Source: Candidatus Saccharimonadota bacterium
GTDB taxonomy: Bacteria > Patescibacteriota > Saccharimonadia > CAILAD01 > BJGX01
Assembly: GCA_009691435.1 (NCBI GenBank)
Contig: SICO01000003.1
Coordinates: 1 to 37,302 of the forward strand
Direction: 5' to 3'
DNA: 37,302 nt
The notes below the pieces were generated by a model. It did no database searches, was not told the DNA's origin, and was given only the letters and a program-made list of their open reading frames with translations. Positions 28,796-37,302 of the stretch are shown here, one piece after another; position 1 is the stretch's first letter; each line of letters begins with the position of its first letter. Made by a program: the position numbers and the translations under genes.

Positions 28796-31276
28796 TTATT
28801 TAATGCTGGCGCCGACCTTAATAGCCAAATTTATCTCGTCGTTCTTAACACCAATCTCAACACTATCACCAGGCTTAATCATTTCAGCAACAATTTCAGT
28901 AGCTAACTTATCTTCGATTAACCTTTGTACGGCGCGCCTCATGGGACGAGCGCCATTATTCATATCATAGCCCTTTTCAACTAACAAAGCCTTAACATTT
29001 GGTTTAAATTTAAGAACAATTTCTTTCGCATCTAGCCTACTGGCTAAATCTTTAAGCTGTAATTCTGCTATTTTAGCAATATCAATTCTAGATAAGGCCT
29101 TAAACACCACAATATGGTCAACGCGATTTAAAAACTCAGGTCGGAATTGTTTTTTTAGCTCAGACATTACTTTCTCCGTCATTTGCAAATGAAGCTCATT
29201 GAGCTTAGATTGCTCTTTGGGTGTACCTGTAGCAAAACCAATTTCTGCTTCCTTAGCCAAAACATTAGCCCCGACATTGCTTGTCATGATAATAATTGTA
29301 TTACTAAAATCAACTTTCTTGCCTTTAGCATCAGTCAGTACACCATCTTCTAAAATCTGGAGTAAAATGTTGAATATATCTGGGTGGGCTTTTTCGATTT
29401 CATCAAATAAAATCAAGCTATAGGGCTTACGGCGTACTTTTTCAGTAAGTTCTCCAGCATCCTCGTAGCCAACATACCCGGCCGGCGCACCAACTAACCT
29501 TGATAAGGTGTGTTTTTCCATAAATTCGCTCATATCAACTTTAATAATGGAGTCTTTATTGTTAAATAGCTCCTCGGCCAGAACTCTAGCTAACTCAGTT
29601 TTGCCAACGCCAGTTGGCCCTAAAAACATAAAAGAACCTATCGGCTTTTTAGGGTCGGCTATACCAGTACGGCTTCTACGGATAGACTTTGCGACTACAT
29701 CGACAGCATTATCTTGGCCAATGATTTTAGCTCTAATTGTTGCCTCTAATTTCTTGAGGCTTTCTATCTCGAATTCAGCAAGCTTTTCGACCGGGATACC
29801 AGTCGATTGAGCAACTACCTTTGTAATATCGCTAATTGTAACTTTAATTTTAATACTATCTTTATTTTTAGCTGTTAAGACATTAAGTTTCTGCTCGATG
29901 ATACTTGCTTCTGACTTCATCCTAGCGGCTAACTCAAAATCTTGGTTATAAACAGCGTCGTCTATTTGGGCCAGCTTAGCTTCGAGCTGCTTGGATAATC
30001 CTTTACCCTTAACGTCGCTACTAGCATGGAGAATTCTAGCTTGAGCTGAAGCTTCATCGATTAGGTCAATGGCCTTATCGGGCATAAATCTATCAGTAAT
30101 ATACCGCTTGGCAAGCTTAGCAGCCTCCTCAATTGCCTCATCGGTAATCTTAACGCTATGAAATTTCTCATACCTCGGCCTCAGGCCCCTCAAAACTTCA
30201 ATGGTTTCCTCAACTGTAGCTTCAGGTACAATAATTGGCTGGAAGCGACGCTCCAGGGCGGCATCCTTTTCGATATATTTTCTGTACTCATCTAGGGTAG
30301 TGGCACCTATTGTCTGAACCTCGCCGCGAGATAAAGCGGGTTTTAGGATATTAGCAGCATCAATTGCACCTTCAGCACTACCAGCACCGACTACATTATG
30401 TAATTCATCTATAAACAATATAATATTAGGCGAGGCAATCGCTTCATCAATAATTTTTTTGAGTCTTTCCTCAAATTCGCCTCTAAATTTAGTACCTGCG
30501 ATAACTGATGCCATATCAAGCATCATAAGCCTTTTGCCCTGCAACATCTCTGGTACCTTTTCGTCAACAATACGTTTAGCTAAACCCTCTACAATGGCTG
30601 TCTTGCCAACACCTGGCTCGCCAATTAAGACAGGGTTATTCTTGCTACGTCTATTAAGGATCTGGATCATTCTATCAATTTGGGTTTCTCGGCCAACCAC
30701 TGGGTCTAGTAAGTCTTTTAGTGCCTTGGCTGTCAGATCGATACCAAAGTGGTCGAGAGCAGGGGTTTTGGTGTGCTTTGAACTAGCTTTGTTCGATGCT
30801 CCGACAGGAACCTCGACCTGAAATGGTTGTGAATCCAAATATTTTTCGAGTTCACCCCTAACTGCTATAGGGTCAATACCCATATCCTTCATAATCGAAA
30901 TGGCCCTAGAGTTCTTTTGGCTTAAGATTGCAAAAAGCAAATGCTCGGTGCCAGCATAGGGTTGGCCATGCTGCTGGGCGATACGCAGGGCAGAGGTAAT
31001 GGTCTGCTTGGCTGTTTCAGAAAACTCAATAACACCTGACGGAGTAGAAGTTTGGATATTATGATTACCATATACTGGTACATTATCAATCCTTACTCCC
31101 ATATCAGATAAAAGGCGGGCTCCAATTGACCCCTGAGCTTTAAGCATTCCAAGCAATAAATGTTCGGTACCAATATAATTCGAGCCCATATTAATTGCCA
31201 TTAGCCCAGCATTCTCTAAGCTTTTCTTAGCATTTTGTGTAAATCTATCGAAATGTTTTAAAAAATCTTCTTGCAT
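28796..31276 (-). CDS. clpC: ATP-dependent Clp protease ATP-binding subunit ClpC
   Basis: Clp-N repeats, GEPGVGKTAIVEGLA and GPTGVGKTELARVLA Walker A motifs, UVR-like middle segment. Confidence 0.96.
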   Translation of the reverse strand: MQEDFLKHFDRFTQNAKKSLENAGLMAINMGSNYIGTEHLLLGMLKAQGSIGARLLSDMGVRIDNVPVYGNHNIQTSTPSGVIEFSETAKQTITSALRIAQQHGQPYAGTEHLLFAILSQKNSRAISIMKDMGIDPIAVRGELEKYLDSQPFQVEVPVGASNKASSKHTKTPALDHFGIDLTAKALKDLLDPVVGRETQIDRMIQILNRRSKNNPVLIGEPGVGKTAIVEGLAKRIVDEKVPEMLQGKRLMMLDMASVIAGTKFRGEFEERLKKIIDEAIASPNIILFIDELHNVVGAGSAEGAIDAANILKPALSRGEVQTIGATTLDEYRKYIEKDAALERRFQPIIVPEATVEETIEVLRGLRPRYEKFHSVKITDEAIEEAAKLAKRYITDRFMPDKAIDLIDEASAQARILHASSDVKGKGLSKQLEAKLAQIDDAVYNQDFELAARMKSEASIIEQKLNVLTAKNKDSIKIKVTISDITKVVAQSTGIPVEKLAEFEIESLKKLEATIRAKIIGQDNAVDVVAKSIRRSRTGIADPKKPIGSFMFLGPTGVGKTELARVLAEELFNNKDSIIKVDMSEFMEKHTLSRLVGAPAGYVGYEDAGELTEKVRRKPYSLILFDEIEKAHPDIFNILLQILEDGVLTDAKGKKVDFSNTIIIMTSNVGANVLAKEAEIGFATGTPKEQSKLNELHLQMTEKVMSELKKQFRPEFLNRVDHIVVFKALSRIDIAKIAELQLKDLASRLDAKEIVLKFKPNVKALLVEKGYDMNNGARPMRRAVQRLIEDKLATEIVAEMIKPGDSVEIGVKNDEINLAIKVGASIK

Positions 31277-31328
31277 AATTCTTACCCTTCTCTAATTCTA
31301 GCAAATTTTATTTTTTATGTCTGTTTAT

Positions 31329-32531
31329 TTATTTTTTGGTAGCTTTTGAATCCTTTGCTTTTTTAGGTACTGCAGGAACATCTACTTGTTCTGGAGCAAT
31401 ACCATTCTGGTTAGATGCTGCAATAATGGCATCTTCTATATCGGAGGTTCTTTTGGGCTTAGGGGTTGTTTCTACTTCCTTTGCAGTCGATTCGATACCA
31501 GCATCATCGGTGCCATCAATATCAACATTCCATCCTGTTAGTTTGGCGGCTAGCCGAACATTTTGTCCTGACTTACCAATAGCCAAACTTAGTTGGTCTT
31601 CAGGGACCTTAACCAGTGCTTTTTTGGTATCATCATCTAATTTAACGCTGATGACCTTAGTTGGTGACAAGGCATTAGTAATATACACCTTAGGGTCTTC
31701 GCTATAAGCAATAATATCAATTTTTTCTTCACCCAATTCGCTCATAACAGCCTGGACTCTTGTTCCCCTACCGCCAACAAATGTACCTACTGGGTCGACG
31801 CCCTCGACATTTGACTTAACAGCAACTTTAGTTCGAGCCCCTGCTTCGCGGGCTATACCAGCTATTTCAACGCTGCCGTTGGCAATTTCAGGAACCTCTA
31901 ACTCAAAGAGGCGCCTAACCATATCTGGATGCGTTCTACTCACCACAATCTGTGGTCCCCTGTTAGTTTGCTCTACTCTTACCACGAAAACCTTAATCCG
32001 CTGGGCGGGATAATATTTTTCATTTGGTATCTGATCGCTTGGGAACATGACCCCAGTAGCCTTGCCTAGGTCTATAAAGGCATTGCCATTTTCAAACCTT
32101 TGAACATTGGCATTGATAATCAAACCTTCTTTATCACTGAATTCACTAAAGATAACTTCGCGTTCGGCTTCACGAATACGCTGAACAATAACCTGCTTGG
32201 CTGTTTGGGCGGCCACTCTACCGAACTCTTTGTTATTTTCTTTGATTTCAATAGTATCCCCAAGAACTACGTTTTTCTTTAACTTCTTAGCGTCAGCTAG
32301 TAATAATTGCGTCATTGGATCTTCAATGCTCTGCACGACTTCCTTAGTAATAAAAATGCGAGCCTCACCGCTGTCAGGATTTAATTCGGCTCGTACTGCC
32401 TGCTCTTTATCGCCGAAGTCTTTCTTGTAGGCTGCGACTATCGCGGCCTCAATAGCCTCTAATACCATATCTTTAGATATGCCTTTTTCTTCGCATATTT
32501 GCTCTATTGCTGATAAAAATTGATTTTGCAT
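31329..32531 (-). CDS. nusA: Transcription termination/antitermination protein NusA
   Basis: S1 and KH domains, [71 protein letters not shown]. Confidence 0.97.
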   Translation of the reverse strand: MQNQFLSAIEQICEEKGISKDMVLEAIEAAIVAAYKKDFGDKEQAVRAELNPDSGEARIFITKEVVQSIEDPMTQLLLADAKKLKKNVVLGDTIEIKENNKEFGRVAAQTAKQVIVQRIREAEREVIFSEFSDKEGLIINANVQRFENGNAFIDLGKATGVMFPSDQIPNEKYYPAQRIKVFVVRVEQTNRGPQIVVSRTHPDMVRRLFELEVPEIANGSVEIAGIAREAGARTKVAVKSNVEGVDPVGTFVGGRGTRVQAVMSELGEEKIDIIAYSEDPKVYITNALSPTKVISVKLDDDTKKALVKVPEDQLSLAIGKSGQNVRLAAKLTGWNVDIDGTDDAGIESTAKEVETTPKPKRTSDIEDAIIAASNQNGIAPEQVDVPAVPKKAKDSKATKK

Positions 32532-32573
32532 AATTCTCCTATTAAATTGTTATTAAATTGTATGAGCCTTGAA

Positions 32574-32603
32574 TAAAAAAGCCGGCAGATCATTGCAACC
32601 GAC
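32574..32603 (-). terminator. Terminator-like hairpin in the nusA 5' leader (candidate attenuator)
   Basis: Minus strand GTCGG-TTGCAATGATCTG-CCGGC-TTTTTTATT, between the predicted promoter and the nusA start. Confidence 0.5.
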
Positions 32604-32632
32604 AGTTTCATTCATTTCAGACTATACTAGAT

Positions 32633-32662
32633 ATTGTAATGCTTCTAGCACTCTTATGTCAA
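32633..32662 (-). promoter_or_regulatory. nusA promoter TTGACA-N18-TACAAT
   Basis: Minus-strand -35 at 32657-32662, -10 at 32633-32638. Confidence 0.65.
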
Positions 32663-32667
32663 GACTG

Positions 32668-33024
32668 CTAGTGCTGTTCAATGGCATTTTCTATAAAGGT
32701 TATTTGTTGATTGCCACTGATTGAAATTATATCAAGGCGTGGCTGTAATTTTAGATATTCTGGATTTTGATGGAGCCAATATTCAAAGGCTCTAGAGATT
32801 CTTCTTTTTTTATCCTCAGAAACTGCCCCCAACCCACCACCATAGCTATTATTACTACGGAACTTTACTTCTACGCTACATATATACTCTGTATTTCTTG
32901 AGATAATATCTATTTCACAAAAGCGGTTTTTAAAGTTACGTTGTAATATTTCGTAACCTAAATTCTCTAAATATTGACAGGCCTGTTGTTCGGCTCTTAG
33001 GCCTACTGCCGTTGTATTTTTCAT
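32668..33024 (-). CDS. yraN: UPF0102 family endonuclease-like protein
   Basis: GLRAEQQACQYLENLGYEILQRNFKNRFCEIDIISRN... VEVKFRS: UPF0102/YraN signature. Confidence 0.93.
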   Translation of the reverse strand: MKNTTAVGLRAEQQACQYLENLGYEILQRNFKNRFCEIDIISRNTEYICSVEVKFRSNNSYGGGLGAVSEDKKRRISRAFEYWLHQNPEYLKLQPRLDIISISGNQQITFIENAIEQH

Positions 33025-33099
33025 AGATAATTTTTTACTAAACTGTTGTGCCGCTCTGGAGCTTAGGTTAGATCGTAGCAGGATAAATAAAAATTATAT

Positions 33100-33747
33100 T
33101 TATTTCTCGGCTTTATCTGCGCCGGCCTGGAACTCTTCAGCTGGGAGTTGGGCCTCATCTTCACCGTCGGTGTTTATTTGTTCATCGGCAGTTTTGTCTT
33201 TGGGTGCCTCATCGCCGGTGGCATCGTCTTTGCTAGCTCGCTTGTTTTCTTGCTTGGCTAGCGTATCGGTACTTTCATCGACTTGGTTGAGCTCATCCTC
33301 ATTAGCTACAGGCTTAGCCTCGGAGTCTACTTGGGCCTGCTCCTCCTTGGCAAGCTGCGCAGTTGTACGCTCATCGGATTCATTGGCGATATTTTTATCA
33401 AAGCCTTGCTCTGTCATTCGAGCTGATTTGCCAGATCTTGAGCGCATATAACCCAGTACGGCCTGGCGCACTTTGCTCCTCTTGGTAATTTGAATCTTTT
33501 CAACGCTAGGGCTATGGACGAACCAACTCTTTTCAACACCAATGCCAGAGGCTACTTTTCTAACTGTGATAATTGCTCCAATACCTCCCGACCGACGGTA
33601 GCTGATTACAAGCCCTTCAAAAATTTGAACGCGCTCTTTCTTACCTTCTTTGATTCTTTGGTGTACGCGAACAGTGTCGCCGACACGAATATCAGAAATC
33701 TTTTTCTTAAGAGAGCCTTTTTCTATTGCGCTTAGTGCTTCTTGCAT
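33100..33747 (-). CDS. rplS: 50S ribosomal protein L19 with long acidic C-terminal extension
   Basis: L19 core (IRVGDTVRVHQRIKEGKKERVQIFEGLVISYRRSGG... FVHSPSVEKIQITKRSKVRQAVLGYMR) followed by about 100 aa of acidic low-complexity sequence. Confidence 0.95.
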   Translation of the reverse strand: MQEALSAIEKGSLKKKISDIRVGDTVRVHQRIKEGKKERVQIFEGLVISYRRSGGIGAIITVRKVASGIGVEKSWFVHSPSVEKIQITKRSKVRQAVLGYMRSRSGKSARMTEQGFDKNIANESDERTTAQLAKEEQAQVDSEAKPVANEDELNQVDESTDTLAKQENKRASKDDATGDEAPKDKTADEQINTDGEDEAQLPAEEFQAGADKAEK

Positions 33748-33756
33748 AACGAAACA

Positions 33757-33785
33757 ATTCTATCACATCTCACTACATCTGGCAA
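33757..33785 (-). promoter_or_regulatory. rplS promoter TTGCCA-N17-TAGAAT with extended -10
   Basis: Minus-strand -35 at 33780-33785, TGaTAGAAT -10 at 33757-33762; 9 nt from -10 to ATG. Confidence 0.55.
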
Positions 33786-33819
33786 TACTACAATAGTGGC
33801 ATGATTTAAGTCATTCAGG

Positions 33820-36800
33820 CTAAGCTTTTATGATAGTTTTGACTACAATATTAGTATTACCAGCAATAGCTTTTAGGGCGGCAATAAGTCCGTCCGAGAT
33901 AGCTACGCCACCAGGTAATTTTAGTTTCTGATTAGTTTTTGCGAAATCTAGCGTAACCTCGCTATCACCCGGATGCCCATCTAGCAAAGCCTTGATTTTA
34001 ATAAGCTCATCGGTGTCTGTAATGGATGCTAGCTTAATTGTTAAATTTGACTGTTCTAGGGTAGCTTTAGGTTCAGGCGGAGCTAGCCACTTACGCATCA
34101 CCTCGGCATCTAATATTTTAACTTTATCGGCAATAACTTTTAATTCATTAGTTGGGTTCCCGTCTCGATCCTTGGCATTGATCTTGCCCTCTATGACCAC
34201 GACATTATCTACAATTAAAGCCTGCTCAAATTTATTAAAGGTCTTGGGAAATACAATAACTTCAAGGTCTCCATTTAATGTTTCAACGACAACAAAAGCC
34301 ATTGGGTCGTTTTTGCGCGTGTATATTTTACGCATCGAAGTAATAATCCCACCCACAACAATCTGCTTGCCATCATCAGACTTCGTATAGTTTTTCATTT
34401 CTTTAGTCTTGTTTTTAAGATAGTTTTTAAAATCATCAAGTGGATGATTGCTAATATATAAGCCCAGTAGTTCCTTTTCCCATACTAGGTTTTGCCTTGG
34501 GTCCATCCTGTTGGTGGGGTTATCCATACTAATTGGTGGGACCTCCTGATCTGCACTTAAAGATCCAAAAATATCAATTTGCCCTGACAGGGCATTTTTC
34601 TGGACCCTGCTGGCATAGGAAGTAATTTTATCAACATTAAATAGTAGCCTTTGGCGCTCACCTAGATTATCAAATGCCCCGCATTTTATTAGACTTTCCA
34701 TAACCTTCTTATTGACAACAGATGCATCGACTCGCTTCGCAAAATCTTCAACTGACTTAAATGGCCCATCTTCTCTAGCACCTATAATCCTTTCAATCGG
34801 ACCTTGCCCAACATTTTTAACAGCCCCTAGCCCGAAACGTATATTACCAGACTCTGGGACGACTGCAAATTCTCTGTACGATTCATTAATATCTGGGGGC
34901 AAAACTTCTATCTGCATCTTACGACATTCTGCAACTTCAATGCCTATTCTATCTAAATTCTCATGGTCGCTGGTCAATAAGGCTGCCATAAAAGCCGAGG
35001 GGTAATGACTCTTTAAGTACGCCGTCTGGATAGCCACTAAAGCATAGCAAGCAGCGTGTGATTTATTAAAACTATAAGCTGCGAAATCCTCTAAACTCTT
35101 CCATAAATCCTCGATAAATTTCTTTTCTACTTGAGAGTTTTTAATTGCACCATCAATAAATTGCTTTTTCATCTTGGCCAAAACCTCTGGATTTTTTTTA
35201 CCAATACCCTTACGAAGAATGTCGGCCTGGCCGCCAGTAAAACCACTCAAATCTTGAGCTATTTTCATGACCTGTTCTTGATAAACAATAATGCCATAAG
35301 TCTCCATCAGGGCTTCCTTCATTTTGGGGTGCCCATAGGTTACAAGCTCTGGCTTGTATTTACGATTAATAAAATCCTCAATCCACTGCATTGGGCCTGG
35401 GCGATAAAGCGCGCCCATGGCGATAATATCCTCGAATTTATCTGGCTTAAGCTCTTTTAAATACCTCTTCATACCAGCTGACTCCAATTGGAATACTCCA
35501 GTGGTATCGCCTCGGCTTAATAGTTCAAAAGTTTTTTTATCATCTATCGGGATATCATTAATTTTAAGGTCCTTCTTATAGACTTTCTTAACAATTCTTA
35601 GTGTGTTTTTTATGACAGTCAAATTAGACAATCCTAAAAAATCAAATTTTAATAATCCTAAATCCTCAAGAGGGTTCATAGAATATTGAGTTGCTATACC
35701 GCCTTTGCTGGCTCTAGTGAGTGGGGTATATTCTACGAGCGCTTCTGGTGCTATTACCACGCCAGCGGCATGTGTGCCGGCATTTCTAATGGTACCTTCT
35801 AGTTGCATAGCAATGTCAATAATTTCCTTAGCCGTTGGGTTGCCCATATATATTGCTCGCAGTTCTGCGTTTTGAGCTATGGAAACACCGAGCGGAATAT
35901 GCCGGCCTTGCACTGGTGGGGGGATATTTTTCGCTATAGCATCGACTTCTGAATATGGTACCCCCAGTACCCGCCCGGTATCCCTAACGGCATTGCGAGC
36001 AGCCATTACCCCAAAGGTAATTATCTGCGCAACTCTGTCTTGACCGTATTTCTCGGTGGCATAAGCCATGACCTCTTCACGACGATCGTCGGCATAGTCC
36101 ATATCAATATCTGGCATACTAGTTCTATCTATATTCAAAAACCGCTCAAACAACAGGCCATATTTGATAGGGTCAATTTCTGTGATATTAGTACAATAAG
36201 CAATGATACTGCCGGCTACGCTCCCTCGACCGGGACCACAGACTATACCGCGATTTTTACTCCAGTTAATTAAGTCCGCCACGATTAGCATGTAGCCTTC
36301 ATATCCCATCTTGCCAATAACCTTAAGCTCGGACTCAATCCTATCTAAGACGATCTTGCTTAATTTACTCCTTATCTTTGTTTCGGTAATTTTATCTAAA
36401 TCTTCCTTGGGAATATCGGTGTAGCGGTTAGCTGCACCCAAATAAACTAGGCTTCGAAGGTAACTCTTTTCGGTTGCTCCTTTCGGCACACTAGGAAAAC
36501 GTGGAATAAGTATTTTACCAAACTCGATTTCTAAATTACACATCTCGGCAATTTTAACAGTATTAGCGATAGCCTCTGGGGTATCCTTAAACCTGTCCAT
36601 AAAGAACCTACCGGGCTGTACCGAGAGGTCCATGTCTAGCCTCATCCTATTGGTGTCTTTTACATTGGACCCTGTCTGAACACACAAGAGAATATCGTGT
36701 GGATAATGGTCGGCTTCGGTCGCATAATGGCAATCGCCAGTGGCCACTAGGCCAATATCTAATTTTTTAGATATTTCCTTCAATGCTGCATTAAGTTTTT

Positions 36801-37302
36801 TTTGTGGCTCCCAGTCAGTATGCGGTTGCATTTCTAGATAATAATTTTCTTTTCCAAAAACTTTCTTATGCCACTTAGCAAGCTCCATAGCTTGCTCAAT
36901 TTGACCGCTACTAATGAGCGTCGCTAACTCCCCACCCAAGCAACCAGACAAAGCGATAAGCCCATCGTGGTATTGCTCTAATAGCTCATGATCAATACGA
37001 GGTTTATAATAAAACCCCTCTAGGCTAGCGATGGTGCTAAGCTTCAAAAGATTCTGATACCCACGCTTGTTTTTGGCAAGCAAAGTCAAATGGTAAGGGT
37101 TGCGGTCTTCGGCAGAATTCTTGTCGGTATGCTTACGGGGTGCAACGTAAGTTTCAATGCCAATAATTGGCTTTACCCCTCTTGCTTTACAATCCTTATA
37201 GAACTCTATACTCCCGCTTAGAGTTCCGTGGTCGGTGATTGCAACCGCTGCCTGCCCTAACTCTTGAACCCTATCTAATAATTGCGGAATTTTCTGCAAT
37301 CC
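33820..37302 (-). CDS. dnaE: DNA polymerase III subunit alpha (5' end truncated by window edge)
   Basis: PHP domain (AVAITDHGTLSGSIEFYKDCKARGVKPIIGIETYV), polymerase core (CGPGRGSVAGSIIAYC, MPDIDMDYADDRREEV), C-terminal OB-fold. Confidence 0.97.
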   Translation of the reverse strand, partial: GLQKIPQLLDRVQELGQAAVAITDHGTLSGSIEFYKDCKARGVKPIIGIETYVAPRKHTDKNSAEDRNPYHLTLLAKNKRGYQNLLKLSTIASLEGFYYKPRIDHELLEQYHDGLIALSGCLGGELATLISSGQIEQAMELAKWHKKVFGKENYYLEMQPHTDWEPQKKLNAALKEISKKLDIGLVATGDCHYATEADHYPHDILLCVQTGSNVKDTNRMRLDMDLSVQPGRFFMDRFKDTPEAIANTVKIAEMCNLEIEFGKILIPRFPSVPKGATEKSYLRSLVYLGAANRYTDIPKEDLDKITETKIRSKLSKIVLDRIESELKVIGKMGYEGYMLIVADLINWSKNRGIVCGPGRGSVAGSIIAYCTNITEIDPIKYGLLFERFLNIDRTSMPDIDMDYADDRREEVMAYATEKYGQDRVAQIITFGVMAARNAVRDTGRVLGVPYSEVDAIAKNIPPPVQGRHIPLGVSIAQNAELRAIYMGNPTAKEIIDIAMQLEGTIRNAGTHAAGVVIAPEALVEYTPLTRASKGGIATQYSMNPLEDLGLLKFDFLGLSNLTVIKNTLRIVKKVYKKDLKINDIPIDDKKTFELLSRGDTTGVFQLESAGMKRYLKELKPDKFEDIIAMGALYRPGPMQWIEDFINRKYKPELVTYGHPKMKEALMETYGIIVYQEQVMKIAQDLSGFTGGQADILRKGIGKKNPEVLAKMKKQFIDGAIKNSQVEKKFIEDLWKSLEDFAAYSFNKSHAACYALVAIQTAYLKSHYPSAFMAALLTSDHENLDRIGIEVAECRKMQIEVLPPDINESYREFAVVPESGNIRFGLGAVKNVGQGPIERIIGAREDGPFKSVEDFAKRVDASVVNKKVMESLIKCGAFDNLGERQRLLFNVDKITSYASRVQKNALSGQIDIFGSLSADQEVPPISMDNPTNRMDPRQNLVWEKELLGLYISNHPLDDFKNYLKNKTKEMKNYTKSDDGKQIVVGGIITSMRKIYTRKNDPMAFVVVETLNGDLEVIVFPKTFNKFEQALIVDNVVVIEGKINAKDRDGNPTNELKVIADKVKILDAEVMRKWLAPPEPKATLEQSNLTIKLASITDTDELIKIKALLDGHPGDSEVTLDFAKTNQKLKLPGGVAISDGLIAALKAIAGNTNIVVKTIIKA

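Noticed and set aside
654-36273. Numerous plus-strand ORFs of 60-150 aa inside tuf, fusA, rpoC, rpoB, clpC, dnaE and others
   Set aside because: All lie antisense to strongly supported conserved genes, without SD or recognisable domains.
1-37302. CRISPR arrays, rRNA genes, transposases, toxin-antitoxin pairs, retrons
   Set aside because: No regularly spaced direct repeats, rRNA signatures, DDE/Tyr recombinase motifs or reverse transcriptase motifs seen in the window.
1-37302. Alternative genetic code (TGA = Gly) as in Gracilibacteria/Absconditabacteria
   Set aside because: TGA serves as a genuine stop (ATGA overlap of the PLC-like gene and rsmD) and conserved proteins are full length without internal TGA read-through.

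Overview
37.3 kb window of AT-rich bacterial chromosome. Gene content and reduced, compact organisation suggest a Patescibacteria/CPR genome, possibly Saccharibacteria; this taxonomic call is inference. TGA is used as a stop (for example the ATGA overlap of the phospholipase-like gene and rsmD), so code 25 is not indicated. Most genes are core and on the minus strand: partial dnaE, rplS, yraN, nusA, clpC, radA, PIN/TRAM protein, tyrS, recG, phospholipase C-like protein, rsmD, tRNA-Leu(UAG), SF2 helicase, orphan 407-aa protein, tig, clpP, rpoB, rpoC, rpsL, rpsG, fusA, tuf, rpsJ, and a truncated small membrane protein. On the plus strand are a class A penicillin-binding protein with an unusual secreted C-terminal tail and a monocistronic 48-aa gene between radA and clpC. 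No CRISPR, rRNA, transposase or prophage was seen. The most interesting signals are in non-coding DNA: (1) an 18-codon ORF in the tyrS leader with three Tyr codons, interleaved with nested stem-loops, a candidate Tyr-responsive attenuation or translation-control leader; (2) repeated placement of sigma70 -10 boxes only 6-10 nt before start codons (helicase, recG, radA, tig, rplS, tyrS leader ORF), suggesting leaderless mRNAs; (3) unannotated small ORFs just upstream of rpoB (34 aa, predicted membrane) and tuf (20 aa, perfect SD), plus the 48-aa orphan with its own promoter, SD and terminator; (4) a structured, GC-palindrome-containing intergenic element beside tRNA-Leu; (5) a terminator-like hairpin in the nusA leader.
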